From contig NZ_JNVM01000021.1 of assembly GCF_000722545.1 (NCBI RefSeq), forward strand, positions 12,174 to 76,173: a DNA stretch of 64,000 nt. The letters are read 5' to 3'. The DNA comes from Paenibacillus tyrphae (GTDB lineage: Bacteria; Bacillota; Bacilli; Paenibacillales; NBRC-103111). Under the pieces are notes generated by a model. It was not told the origin of the DNA, did not search any database, and saw nothing but the letters and a program-made list of their open reading frames with translations. Made by a program: the position numbers and the translations under genes. Shown here piece by piece: positions 27,058 to 35,088 of the stretch (the stretch's first letter is position 1; each line of letters begins with the position of its first letter).

Positions 27058-28335
27058 ATGGATTTTGTCGAAAAGCTCGTTCAACCCATCGGCGGGCTGC
27101 TGCAAAACGTGATTTCCTTACCCGCGCTGCCGGGTGAACCTTCTTATGAAGTGTATAGCGGATTAACGGGAAATATATCCGCCGTAATTCCTACGATGGC
27201 TTTCTCCGCCGACGGTGCGGGCAGCGGCTTGACCGGGGAGGAGGCCAGATTAAGAGCGGTTGCTGAAACGTTGGAGCGTTATGCGAGCTGTGTCTACGAC
27301 GAGAAGCAAATGATTTGGGCGACGGGCCTGGAGCTGGAAGGAGAAGCTTTGGATTTGGACCGTATCCCTAGGTGCTCGGATTCGGAGCTGCGCCATCCGC
27401 GATGTCCGCTGCAAAAGCCTGATAAGAATCTCCCCATCCGATGGGTGCGGGGCCTTTCCTTAACCGACGGGCGATTGGTTTGGCTGCCGGCGATTATGGT
27501 CTATCTTAACTTCGATACGATGAGTGCGGGGGAGAAAATATGGCTGCCGATCTCTACCGGCTGTGCGGCCCACAGGACTCTGGAACAGGCGCTGCTAGGC
27601 GCCATCTGCGAAGTGATCGAGCGCGATGCGATTGCGGTCACTTGGCTGCAGCAATTGGAGCTGCCCAAGCTTCGCCTGGATGCTTATCCGGAATGGGTGC
27701 AGCCCTATCTGGACAATTTGAAGCGAAATCGACACGTTCAACAAATTTTTTTCGATGCCACGACCGACATTGGAATCCCTACGTTTTACAGCGTTCAGCT
27801 TGCCCCTCACAATAAGCAATTAGCCGCCATGGTTATGTGCTCCACTGAACTCAATCCCTATCAAGCTTTGACAAAATTAATGAGAGAATCCGCATCATCC
27901 CGCATCGCGTTGCAAAACGGAATGAAGCACCCGGAACATCTGGACGATTTTATGAAAGTGTACGATGGCGCCACCTATATGGGTAGTCATGAAAGATTAT
28001 CGGCCTATGACTTTCTGCTCCAAAGCCCAGCAAGCAAGAATTTGTCCGGAATTCGCGCGCTGGATACAGGGCATCCGGGAACCGATCTTGCGAATCTGGT
28101 GAACCGGCTGAAGTCCAAAGGACACGAGGTGTTTGCGGTAGATTTGACCACGGATGAAGCCAAAAGAGCGGGATTATATGCCGTACGGGTGATTATTCCG
28201 ACCTTGATGCCCCTGTCGTTCAGCTATCGGGCCCGCTTTTTAGGAACTCCCCGTTTATATGACGCACCCAAATTCATGGGGCATGCCGTACGAGGGGAAC
28301 AAGAACTTAACGCTTGGCCGCAGCCATTTGCGTAA
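27058..28335 (+). CDS. YcaO-domain cyclodehydratase (TOMM D protein)
   Basis: The 425-residue protein covers the YcaO fold. ATP-binding segments are seen in GSGLTGEEARLRAVAETLER and in ICEVIERDA. The C-terminus ends in WPQPFA, close to the Pro-rich tail of azoline-forming YcaO enzymes. The enzyme uses ATP to cyclise Cys/Ser/Thr of a precursor to azolines. I start at ATG 27058, spaced 7 nt from CGGAGG; ATG 27052 is too close to that site. Stand-alone D protein, so it needs the E1-like partners encoded next. Confidence 0.93.
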   Translation: MDFVEKLVQPIGGLLQNVISLPALPGEPSYEVYSGLTGNISAVIPTMAFSADGAGSGLTGEEARLRAVAETLERYASCVYDEKQMIWATGLELEGEALDLDRIPRCSDSELRHPRCPLQKPDKNLPIRWVRGLSLTDGRLVWLPAIMVYLNFDTMSAGEKIWLPISTGCAAHRTLEQALLGAICEVIERDAIAVTWLQQLELPKLRLDAYPEWVQPYLDNLKRNRHVQQIFFDATTDIGIPTFYSVQLAPHNKQLAAMVMCSTELNPYQALTKLMRESASSRIALQNGMKHPEHLDDFMKVYDGATYMGSHERLSAYDFLLQSPASKNLSGIRALDTGHPGTDLANLVNRLKSKGHEVFAVDLTTDEAKRAGLYAVRVIIPTLMPLSFSYRARFLGTPRLYDAPKFMGHAVRGEQELNAWPQPFA

Positions 28336-28350
28336 GGAGTGAAGCGGAAA

Positions 28351-28992
28351 ATGGAAACGATTCATATCATAGCTGTGGGCGCTTTTGGAATGGAAGTCGC
28401 CCGGAGGCTCGAAGCCAAAATGCAGGATATCGTGATTACACAAGCGGACGAAAACGGGATGTATTACCCTGCCAGTTGGCCGCATGCCCGGCTCCATATC
28501 GTAGCTTCATGGCGTCCGGTATCCTCGCTTGGCCGATTAATGGACAAGCTGTCTGGCGCTTGGAAAACGCCATGGGTCCCGATCATCATGGATCACCCCG
28601 CCCTAACGATCGGTCCGGTCGTCGTCCCCGGACAAGAAGGATGCTACGCCTGTTTTACCAAACGGCAAATTCAGCATGCTCCATACGGGAAATATATCCT
28701 TGAATCCCAGGATATATATGTCCGAGATTTCCGGTTGGGTCCCCAAGGCTTCCTGCAGGCGCATGCCGGAATGGCGGTCCACTTGTTTTTGGATATAGAG
28801 CGCCGGATGCGGTGCGACACGAAGAATGAGGCGGGTACCGTCTACGAGATTCATGTGATCCGGGGAACGACCCGCAAAGGAAAAGTGACAGGGTTCCACG
28901 GCTGTCCACATTGCGGCTTGCAAAGGGAGGAGGCGACGCGAAGCTATGACGTGCTGCTGGATAAGTATGAGTCCATATTTACTCAAGGGTGA
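28351..28992 (+). CDS. E1-like (ocin-ThiF-type) TOMM protein, C-terminal-half size
   Basis: The ~213-residue protein resembles the ThiF-like part of TOMM cyclodehydratase partners. It starts with a VGAFGMEVARRL nucleotide-type loop, has the block DHPALTIGPVVVPGQEGCYA, and two CxxC pairs (CYAC; CPHC) likely to hold structural zinc. It lacks an N-terminal RRE. The following gene has RRE and a second E1-like part, so the classic C protein appears split. Start ATG 28351 after AAGGAGTG. Confidence 0.75.
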   Translation: METIHIIAVGAFGMEVARRLEAKMQDIVITQADENGMYYPASWPHARLHIVASWRPVSSLGRLMDKLSGAWKTPWVPIIMDHPALTIGPVVVPGQEGCYACFTKRQIQHAPYGKYILESQDIYVRDFRLGPQGFLQAHAGMAVHLFLDIERRMRCDTKNEAGTVYEIHVIRGTTRKGKVTGFHGCPHCGLQREEATRSYDVLLDKYESIFTQG

Positions 28993-29004
28993 GGTGCCGA
29001 GCCA

Positions 29005-30723
29005 ATGATAACAGCCCATAAGATTGATGCGGTGCATATGGCCAACGCCATTCGGAACGATATGCAATTTCGTGTGCCGGTTTACCCGCGGTTTCTTCAG
29101 GAAGTCGCGATGCTTCCGCTTTCCGGCCAGAAATTTCTCTTTGAAGGGACGGAGGAACGGCAAGTTTTGGGCGGCAAATCGACCGGTACCCTTTTGCCGA
29201 TTTTATTGCCGCTGCTGGACGGAACCCGGACTCTGGACGACCTGCAAAATGCGCTTCCTGCTTGCAGCAAGGATATTTTGTATCAAACCGTTGTTTTTTT
29301 GTATGCGCGGGGGTTATTGGAGGATGCGGCGGCAGATCACGCTATCGATACAAGCCGATACGACAAGGAGACGCTGGACTATTTCCGGCGGCATGTGGAT
29401 ACGACCCGAGTCAACCGAAGCGGGGCCGAGGCCATATACCGACTGTCGCAAGCGAAACTGGAAATCTTCGCGCCTTCTCCATGGGGGGGCCTGCTTGAAC
29501 AGGAGCTCAGGCAGATCGGATTGACCGATGTTCGCGTTCGTTTGCCGGAAGAAGCCGTTCCTCTGAAGGGGGAGGCTTCGCTGATGGTTGTGTTTAACGA
29601 CGGCTCTTTTCAGCCGGAGCGGTTGCGGGAGCTGGATCAATTTTGCGCCGAGCATCGTATTCGCTGGCTGCTTAGCGAAGTATCCGGGGAAAAAGGGGAG
29701 CTGTTTTACTTCGAGCGGGGAGAGACCCCTTGTTATTGCTGCGTTGAGAAGGTTCACCCGCGCATGCATCGGACGATCAGGCAGGAATCCGACATGACGG
29801 AGTTCTGGGTCTGCGTCACCCTCCAGGAAATCATCTACTGCCTCAGCCGGATCAATTCTCTATTTTCCGGCCAGTATGTTTATGAGCTCGATTTCAGGAA
29901 TTGGGAAGCCTGTCAGCTTCGACTGCCTTTTGTTCCCGGATGCCGCTGCCGTCCCATCGATCGTTTCATATGCGAAGAAGTGCCTCTGGCCGTCGTCTAT
30001 GAACATTCGGTCGCATTTCCATCGCACAACCTGACCACGCCCAAAAGTCATCAGATCCACTATAGAGTGAGCAATACTGAGCTGATACGAAGCTTTAAGC
30101 GAGTCACGAATTTTCCCACGATAGACCTGCCGCCTTACCGCGAGCTTCCAAAGCCAGAGAAAAGAACGCTGCCAAGCTTGGCGAACGGACAAGCCTCGTC
30201 AACACTGTCGCCACCGGTTACGCTGCCTCAGCTTGCACTGCTCGCCCTGTACGGCGCGGGGATCAAATCACAGGAGAACGGACAGGTCAATCGATGGTCC
30301 GCCACAGGTGGCAATTTAGGCTCGGTCGAGCTTTATCTGATCGTTCGCCGCGTGGAAGGGGCGGGGGCGGGAATATATTTTTACGAGTCCGAGAAGCATT
30401 TGCTAGCCTGTATCGAGGTGTTGTCCGGAGAACAAGCGGAGGCCCTGATTAGGGAAGCGGTTGAAACCGCAACGGTAAATGCGCCTGCCGTATTGCTCGT
30501 CGCGGCTTCCAACGTAGGAAAGGTATCCGTGAAATACAACTCCTTTAGCTATCGCATCGCATGCCTGGACGCGGGAGTCGCCTTGGCTCAGATGAGCGTA
30601 ACCGCCAATGGCTTGGACTTGCCTAACGAAGTGATTACCCGATGGGACGATTACGTTCTTGCCGACCGCTTGCGGCTTATGCCGAAAAGCGAGACGGTTT
30701 CGGGAGCGCTGGCGATCTATTAG
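29005..30723 (+). CDS. RRE / E1-like / SagB-type dehydrogenase fusion
   Basis: The 572 residues show three parts. Residues ~20-108 look like a winged-helix leader-binding domain (LGGKSTGTLLPILLPLLDGT, then DILYQTVVFLYARGLLED). Residues ~120-335 resemble an E1-like domain with Cys243, Cys246, Cys313 and Cys315 as a possible zinc site. Residues ~370-572 are a nitroreductase-fold SagB-type domain (LALLALYGAGIK, WSATGGNLGSVELYLIVR, SYRIACLDAGVALAQMSV). The SagB part should use FMN to oxidise azolines to azoles. Fusing leader binding and oxidation in one chain is unusual. Overall assignment is from the context and motifs. Confidence 0.72.
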   Translation: MITAHKIDAVHMANAIRNDMQFRVPVYPRFLQEVAMLPLSGQKFLFEGTEERQVLGGKSTGTLLPILLPLLDGTRTLDDLQNALPACSKDILYQTVVFLYARGLLEDAAADHAIDTSRYDKETLDYFRRHVDTTRVNRSGAEAIYRLSQAKLEIFAPSPWGGLLEQELRQIGLTDVRVRLPEEAVPLKGEASLMVVFNDGSFQPERLRELDQFCAEHRIRWLLSEVSGEKGELFYFERGETPCYCCVEKVHPRMHRTIRQESDMTEFWVCVTLQEIIYCLSRINSLFSGQYVYELDFRNWEACQLRLPFVPGCRCRPIDRFICEEVPLAVVYEHSVAFPSHNLTTPKSHQIHYRVSNTELIRSFKRVTNFPTIDLPPYRELPKPEKRTLPSLANGQASSTLSPPVTLPQLALLALYGAGIKSQENGQVNRWSATGGNLGSVELYLIVRRVEGAGAGIYFYESEKHLLACIEVLSGEQAEALIREAVETATVNAPAVLLVAASNVGKVSVKYNSFSYRIACLDAGVALAQMSVTANGLDLPNEVITRWDDYVLADRLRLMPKSETVSGALAIY

Positions 30724-30740
30724 AAGGAGGTGTTTTTTAC

Positions 30741-31457
30741 TTGCGTTTCGAACCTTACCGGATTGTTACGGACTTGATCGAGGATACGAAAACGGCCTTG
30801 CCCAAACAAGCCTTTTCCGAAATCCCTCCGGCTTTATTGGGCCGCGGAGAAGCGCGTTCGTTGGGGGATCTGACTGCTGACGCGCCGATTCGTGAAGGCT
30901 CTTCCGTCTATCGGGCGATCGAAGCCAGAGAAGCTCTCCGCCATTGGAGCGACAGGCCTGTCGAAAAAGCGGATCTCTTAACGATCCTGCATTCCGCTTA
31001 TCAGGGAGACGCTGCCGATTGGCGGGAAGAGCACGAAGCCGGATTGGACATTGGCTTTGTCGTATACGTTAGCAATGTGGAAAATGTCGCCTCGGCGCTT
31101 TACCGGTACTGTCCGTATCGTCAGGAATTGGAGAGGGCTGGAGCGATGGAGCCGGGAAAGCTGGAGCACATGGTTTTGCAGCGGGAATTTTCGTTAGCCC
31201 CGGCGATTGTCGTCATTACCGGAAAACTGGGCGCGGTCTTATGCCGGCAGGGCAGCTCGGGACATCGCCAACTGCTGGTGCGGGGAGGAATGGCAGCCCA
31301 ACGGATGTGGTTGGCCTCCATGTCGTTAGGCTATGGCGGATGCATCTTTGCGGGGATCGTTCAAAAATATCTTTATGAAACCGCGAAAATCGACGGGTAT
31401 CAAGAAATGCAGCTTGTCGCCTACGCTTTTGGCAATCTCCCTCGGGAAAGGAGGTGA
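30741..31457 (+). CDS. second nitroreductase-fold (SagB-type) dehydrogenase
   Basis: The ~238-residue protein starts at TTG 30741, 9 nt after AGAAGGAGG. The N-terminal flavin-binding region has SSVYRAIEAREALRHWSDRP, and the C-terminal half RGGMAAQRMWLASMSLGYGG is typical of the nitroreductase family. With the SagB part of the upstream fusion it may form a heterodimer or act on a different set of rings. It overlaps the ribosome binding site of the first precursor gene. Confidence 0.82.
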   Translation: MRFEPYRIVTDLIEDTKTALPKQAFSEIPPALLGRGEARSLGDLTADAPIREGSSVYRAIEAREALRHWSDRPVEKADLLTILHSAYQGDAADWREEHEAGLDIGFVVYVSNVENVASALYRYCPYRQELERAGAMEPGKLEHMVLQREFSLAPAIVVITGKLGAVLCRQGSSGHRQLLVRGGMAAQRMWLASMSLGYGGCIFAGIVQKYLYETAKIDGYQEMQLVAYAFGNLPRERR

Positions 31458-31461
31458 GAAC

Positions 31462-31617
31462 ATGGAGAAGGAGCTGGAACTGGATCTGTATGCGGAGGAG
31501 CTCTCCGAGCAATTGGATACGGCTATCATTCTAGGTTGTTTGGGTACGGCGGGTACTCTCGGTACCGGAGGCGGATGCTTTGGTTCCGTAGGGACTTACG
31601 GCTGCCACGATTTTTAG
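31462..31617 (+). CDS. RiPP precursor peptide 1 (51 residues)
   Basis: This short gene has a perfect AAAGGAGGTGA site. The acidic leader (residues 2-20, with LDLYAEELSEQLD) is followed by ILG and a Gly-rich core. Modifiable residues are C26, T29, T32, T35, C39, S42, T45 and C48. Every one follows a Gly, and the spacing is 3,3,3,4,3,3,3. The tail is HDF. Substrate of the YcaO/dehydrogenase enzymes by context. Close duplicate of precursor 2. Confidence 0.88.
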   Translation: MEKELELDLYAEELSEQLDTAIILGCLGTAGTLGTGGGCFGSVGTYGCHDF

Positions 31618-31660
31618 GCGAACCGACGACAGGAAGTTTGAATAAAGGGAGGTGAGAACT

Positions 31661-31816
31661 ATGCAAAAGGAAATGGATCTGGAATTGGATCTGTATGCGG
31701 AAGAACTCCCGGAGCAACTGGATGCCGCCGTCATCCTCGGTTGTTTGGGGACGGCGGGCAGTTTGGGGACGCTTGGGGGCTCCTTTGGCACCGCCGGTAC
31801 TTACGGTTCCTGGTAA
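31661..31816 (+). CDS. RiPP precursor peptide 2 (51 residues)
   Basis: This tandem paralogue of precursor 1 has AAAGGGAGGTGA upstream. The leader shares LELDLYAEEL-EQLD with the first. Modifiable residues C28, T31, S34, T37, S41, T44, T47 and S50 again all follow Gly and again have spacing 3,3,3,4,3,3,3. The composition shifts from three Cys to one, and the tail is a single Trp after GS. The two peptides may make two related products or act as a pair. Confidence 0.88.
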   Translation: MQKEMDLELDLYAEELPEQLDAAVILGCLGTAGSLGTLGGSFGTAGTYGSW

Positions 31817-31868
31817 CGGTTGCTTTAAGAAAAGAGCGGCTTAATCTTTGAATGAAGTTTTCGAAACG

Positions 31869-31905
31869 GTGCTTCCAGGATGATAAAGTTCTGGAGGCAC
31901 TTTCC
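31869..31905 (+). terminator. hairpin after the precursor genes
   Basis: GTGCTTCCAG pairs with CTGGAGGCAC (10 bp), followed by TTTCCTTGTTCG and a later T6 tract. It probably gives partial termination, making precursor message more abundant than the peptidase message downstream. Confidence 0.6.
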
Positions 31906-31949
31906 TTGTTCGTTTTTTATTCTCCGGACAGGAGGGGGGACCCTAAGGA

Positions 31950-33059
31950 ATGCAGGCGCAAAAGGTTCGGGAGCAGGCCGACGATCAGACCCGACTGGCG
32001 GATGGCGTTGAGCTTGTCTATGGAATGAATGATCAGCCCATGCTCTACAATCCCAACGCAGGAAATTATGTGAGAATATCTCCTTTAGGCATAAAAGTAG
32101 TGGAATGGATCAATCAGTCGCTTACCGTTGACGAGGTAATCGAGCGGTTGACGAAAGATTACCGTAAACCCTCCGAGGAGGTTAAGCCTGCGGTCGATAA
32201 ATTTTTCGAACAGCTCAGACAGGCCCACATGTTGAATACGGACCCGATTCCCCAGGAAGGGGTACGTCGTTCCGTCGGCTGCTTGCAGAGGCGGCCTGTG
32301 CTTCGAATTCCGCTCATTACTTCCGCCAGAGCATTCCCCGCTCCGCTCGCGAATAGGCTGGAGCTTATACCGAGAAACTTACTTTATTTGGCTTGCGGCT
32401 CTATCGCGTTGCTCGCGGTTTGTATGGTTGCGTTTTATTTCGGTTACCGCGGTTTTCCGGTAGTATCCGGTAGTCTGTCTTGGCCGGTTATTATTCCTGC
32501 GCTCATGTTTCACTTGTGCTTACATGAAATGGCGCATGCAGTCGTTTTGCAAAAATTTGGAATCCAAATTCGCCAAGCGGGTATCGGGCTGTTGTACTAT
32601 ATTTTTCCTATTGCCTATGTGGATACAACGGATACCTACCGATTGCGGAATAAATACGACCGGGCCATGGCAGCGTGGGTCGGACCCGTTTTTGACCTGG
32701 CCGGAGCGGCAATATCCGCGGTAATTTCTCTTTCGAGCAGCGGTTGGTGGGGGGATCAGTTCCAGGTATTGCTGGGTATTCAATTGACGATCTTTTTGTT
32801 TAACGTCAATCCGCTGCTGCCCAGTGACGGACTCCGCGCGATCGAAGCCCTGATGGGCGAATTCAATTTGCGAAGAAGGGCGCTTCATTATTTGCTCTGT
32901 AAGGCCGCCTTCCGACCCTTGCCGAATTATTTAGTTCATCTCCCCAAATCCAAAAAAATCCAGTACGCGCTTTATTCGACCTTGAGCATCGCCTACTTTA
33001 TCGGCTTATTGTACATGATCGCCTTGTATTCCATGAAAGCCTGCCTATCTTTTCAATGA
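31950..33059 (+). CDS. M50-type membrane peptidase with PqqD-like N-terminus
   Basis: The protein has 369 residues. Residues ~15-95 look like a PqqD/RRE winged helix (YNPNAGNYVRISPLGIKVVE, then SEEVKPAVDKFFEQLRQAHM). The membrane part follows from ~150, with the zinc motif LHEMAHAVVLQKFG and a later VNPLLPSDGLRAIEAL (second metal ligand Asp). It is likely the leader peptidase or maturation protease, recruited by the leader-binding domain. ATG follows GGAGGGGGGACC. Last gene of the cluster. Confidence 0.82.
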   Translation: MQAQKVREQADDQTRLADGVELVYGMNDQPMLYNPNAGNYVRISPLGIKVVEWINQSLTVDEVIERLTKDYRKPSEEVKPAVDKFFEQLRQAHMLNTDPIPQEGVRRSVGCLQRRPVLRIPLITSARAFPAPLANRLELIPRNLLYLACGSIALLAVCMVAFYFGYRGFPVVSGSLSWPVIIPALMFHLCLHEMAHAVVLQKFGIQIRQAGIGLLYYIFPIAYVDTTDTYRLRNKYDRAMAAWVGPVFDLAGAAISAVISLSSSGWWGDQFQVLLGIQLTIFLFNVNPLLPSDGLRAIEALMGEFNLRRRALHYLLCKAAFRPLPNYLVHLPKSKKIQYALYSTLSIAYFIGLLYMIALYSMKACLSFQ

Positions 33060-33229
33060 ACACGATTACTTTCTGCAGGACGGCCGGCTTCTTTTTTTCG
33101 GATCGCCGAATAAAAGAAGCGGACAGCCAATAAATTGATAAAGAGAAGATGGACATGGCCCCGGGGAAGACTGCTTGTCTCGCGGGCCGCTGTCGAGAAC
33201 CGAAGCGTCCGACAAGGAGGGAACTGCCG

Positions 33230-34066
33230 ATGCTTCACTTGGTCGCCTGTATCAAGCAGGTGCCGGATACGAAAATCATCAAGATGAACCCGAAAACGAA
33301 CACGATGGACCGCTCCAGCGCGCCGGCCATCCTCAATCCGTACGATGCGCATGCCGTCGAAGAAGCGGTGCGACTCAAGCAGCGGTACGGAGGAACGGTA
33401 TCCGTCGTGACGATGGGGCCGCCGCCCGCGGTCAAGGCGATCCGCAAATGCATCGAGATCGGCGCGGACGAAGGCTACCTGATCACCGACCGCGCATTCG
33501 CCGGGGCGGATACGCTGGCGACCAGCTATTCGCTGACGAAGGCGATCGACAAAATCGCCAAGATCAAGCCGATCGATATGATCCTCTGCGGCAAAATGAC
33601 GATCGACGGCGACACCGGCCAGGTCGGTCCGGGCATTGCCCGCAGACTGGATATTCCACCGCTGACGAACGTCCGCAAGATCGTCGAGATTAACAAGGAC
33701 GAAGGCTACGTCATCATCCACCGCAAGCTGGAGGACGGCTACGAGGTCGTCCGTTCGACGCTGCCGTGCCTGTTCTCCGTCGAAAAGGACATCAACGACA
33801 TCCCGTATTCGCCGCTGCCCAACATGCTGCGGGCGGCGCGGTACCAGCCGGTCGTCTGGTCCGTGGACGATTTGGAGGGGGTGGACCGCACGAAGCTCGG
33901 CCTCAAAGGCTCCCCGACAATCGTCGCCAAAGTATGGCCGCCGGAGAAGCCGAAGGGCGGAGAGCTGCTGGAGGGAACCCCTGCGGAGCAGGCGGGCAAG
34001 CTGCTCTCGATTTTGCTGGAGAAAAAAGAGCTCTTCCGCGTCCAGAACGGAGGTGAAAGCGGATGA
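33230..34066 (+). CDS. fixA: electron transfer flavoprotein beta subunit FixA
   Basis: The 278-residue ETF-beta protein has VACIKQVPDT at the start, and NPYDAHAVEEAVRLK, DGDTGQVGPGIA with LPCLF later. It pairs with FixB to carry FAD/AMP or bifurcating FAD. I begin at ATG 33230 (MLHLVAC), after AAGGAGGG; the longer frame upstream has no homology. First gene of fixABCX. Confidence 0.93.
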   Translation: MLHLVACIKQVPDTKIIKMNPKTNTMDRSSAPAILNPYDAHAVEEAVRLKQRYGGTVSVVTMGPPPAVKAIRKCIEIGADEGYLITDRAFAGADTLATSYSLTKAIDKIAKIKPIDMILCGKMTIDGDTGQVGPGIARRLDIPPLTNVRKIVEINKDEGYVIIHRKLEDGYEVVRSTLPCLFSVEKDINDIPYSPLPNMLRAARYQPVVWSVDDLEGVDRTKLGLKGSPTIVAKVWPPEKPKGGELLEGTPAEQAGKLLSILLEKKELFRVQNGGESG

Positions 34067-35088
34067 ACCTTCAGGATTACCGCGGCGTGTGGGTGTTCAT
34101 CGAGCAGAAGAACGGCGCGATTGCGCCGGTGTCGCTGGAGCTGCTGGGGGCCGGGCGGAAGCTCGCGGATAAGCGCGGTGTGCCGCTGGCGGGCATCCTC
34201 ATCGGCGACGGCGTCCGGCCTCTGGCCGCGGATGTCATCGCTTACGGGGCGGACACCGTGTACTTGTACGATGATCCGATTTTCCATCATTACCGGACGG
34301 AATCGTTCATGCGGGCCGTCATCGAGGCTTGCCAGAAGCACAAGCCGGAAATTTTCCTGTTCGGCGCAACGTCGACGGGCAAGGATCTCGCCAGCGCCGT
34401 GGCGACGGATCTCGCGACGGGGCTGACGGCGGATACGACGCAGCTGGACGTCGATGCGGAGACCGGACTGCTGGAAGCGAGCCGTCCGGCGTTCGGGGGC
34501 AACATTATGGCCACGATTTTGTGCAAAAAGGACCGCCCGCAAATGGCTACCGTTCGCCCGAAGGTCATGAAGCGGCTGGCCCCGGATCTGAAGCGCAAGG
34601 GGGAGATCGTCGAGGAAGCCGTCTCCGTCCGCGAAGAGGACCTGCGCACGAAGGTGCTGGAGATCGTCCGCGATACGACGCAGCGGGTACGGATCGACGA
34701 AGCGGACGTGATCGTCGCCGGAGGCAAAGGGCTCGGCGGCCCCGCCGGCTTCGAGCTGATTCACCGGCTGGCGGAGACGCTAGGCGCTTCGGTCGGGGCG
34801 AGCCGCGATGCGGTGGAGGCCGGCTGGGTTGAGCATCATCATCAGGTGGGGCAGACGGGCGTCACCGTGACGCCAAAAATTTATTTTGCCATCGGCATTT
34901 CCGGGGCGATCCAGCATTTGGTCGGGATGCAGAACTCGGGGCTCATTATCGCCATCAACAAGGACCCCGCCGCGCCGATCTTCGGGTCCTGCCATTACGG
35001 CATCGTCGGCGATGCGTTCGTCATCGTCCCGCTGCTGATCGAAGCGTTCCAAAAAGCGCTGCAAAGCGAGGTGCCTCAATATGGCTGA
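34063..35088 (+). CDS. fixB: electron transfer flavoprotein alpha subunit FixB
   Basis: The 341-residue protein has an N-terminal ETF domain (GVWVFIEQKNGAIAPVSLEL) and a C-terminal FAD domain (GGKGLGGPAGFELI, GASRDAVEAGWVEH, VGQTGVTVTPKIYFAIGISG). ATGA overlap with fixA couples translation. Confidence 0.95.
   Translation: MNLQDYRGVWVFIEQKNGAIAPVSLELLGAGRKLADKRGVPLAGILIGDGVRPLAADVIAYGADTVYLYDDPIFHHYRTESFMRAVIEACQKHKPEIFLFGATSTGKDLASAVATDLATGLTADTTQLDVDAETGLLEASRPAFGGNIMATILCKKDRPQMATVRPKVMKRLAPDLKRKGEIVEEAVSVREEDLRTKVLEIVRDTTQRVRIDEADVIVAGGKGLGGPAGFELIHRLAETLGASVGASRDAVEAGWVEHHHQVGQTGVTVTPKIYFAIGISGAIQHLVGMQNSGLIIAINKDPAAPIFGSCHYGIVGDAFVIVPLLIEAFQKALQSEVPQYG

Noticed and set aside
24960..33059. 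Lanthipeptide or sactipeptide cluster
   Set aside because: No LanM, LanBC or radical SAM gene is present; YcaO plus SagB-type enzymes point to azoles.
33739..34764. 341-codon minus-strand frame opposite fixA/fixB
   Set aside because: Antisense shadow of well-supported fix genes.
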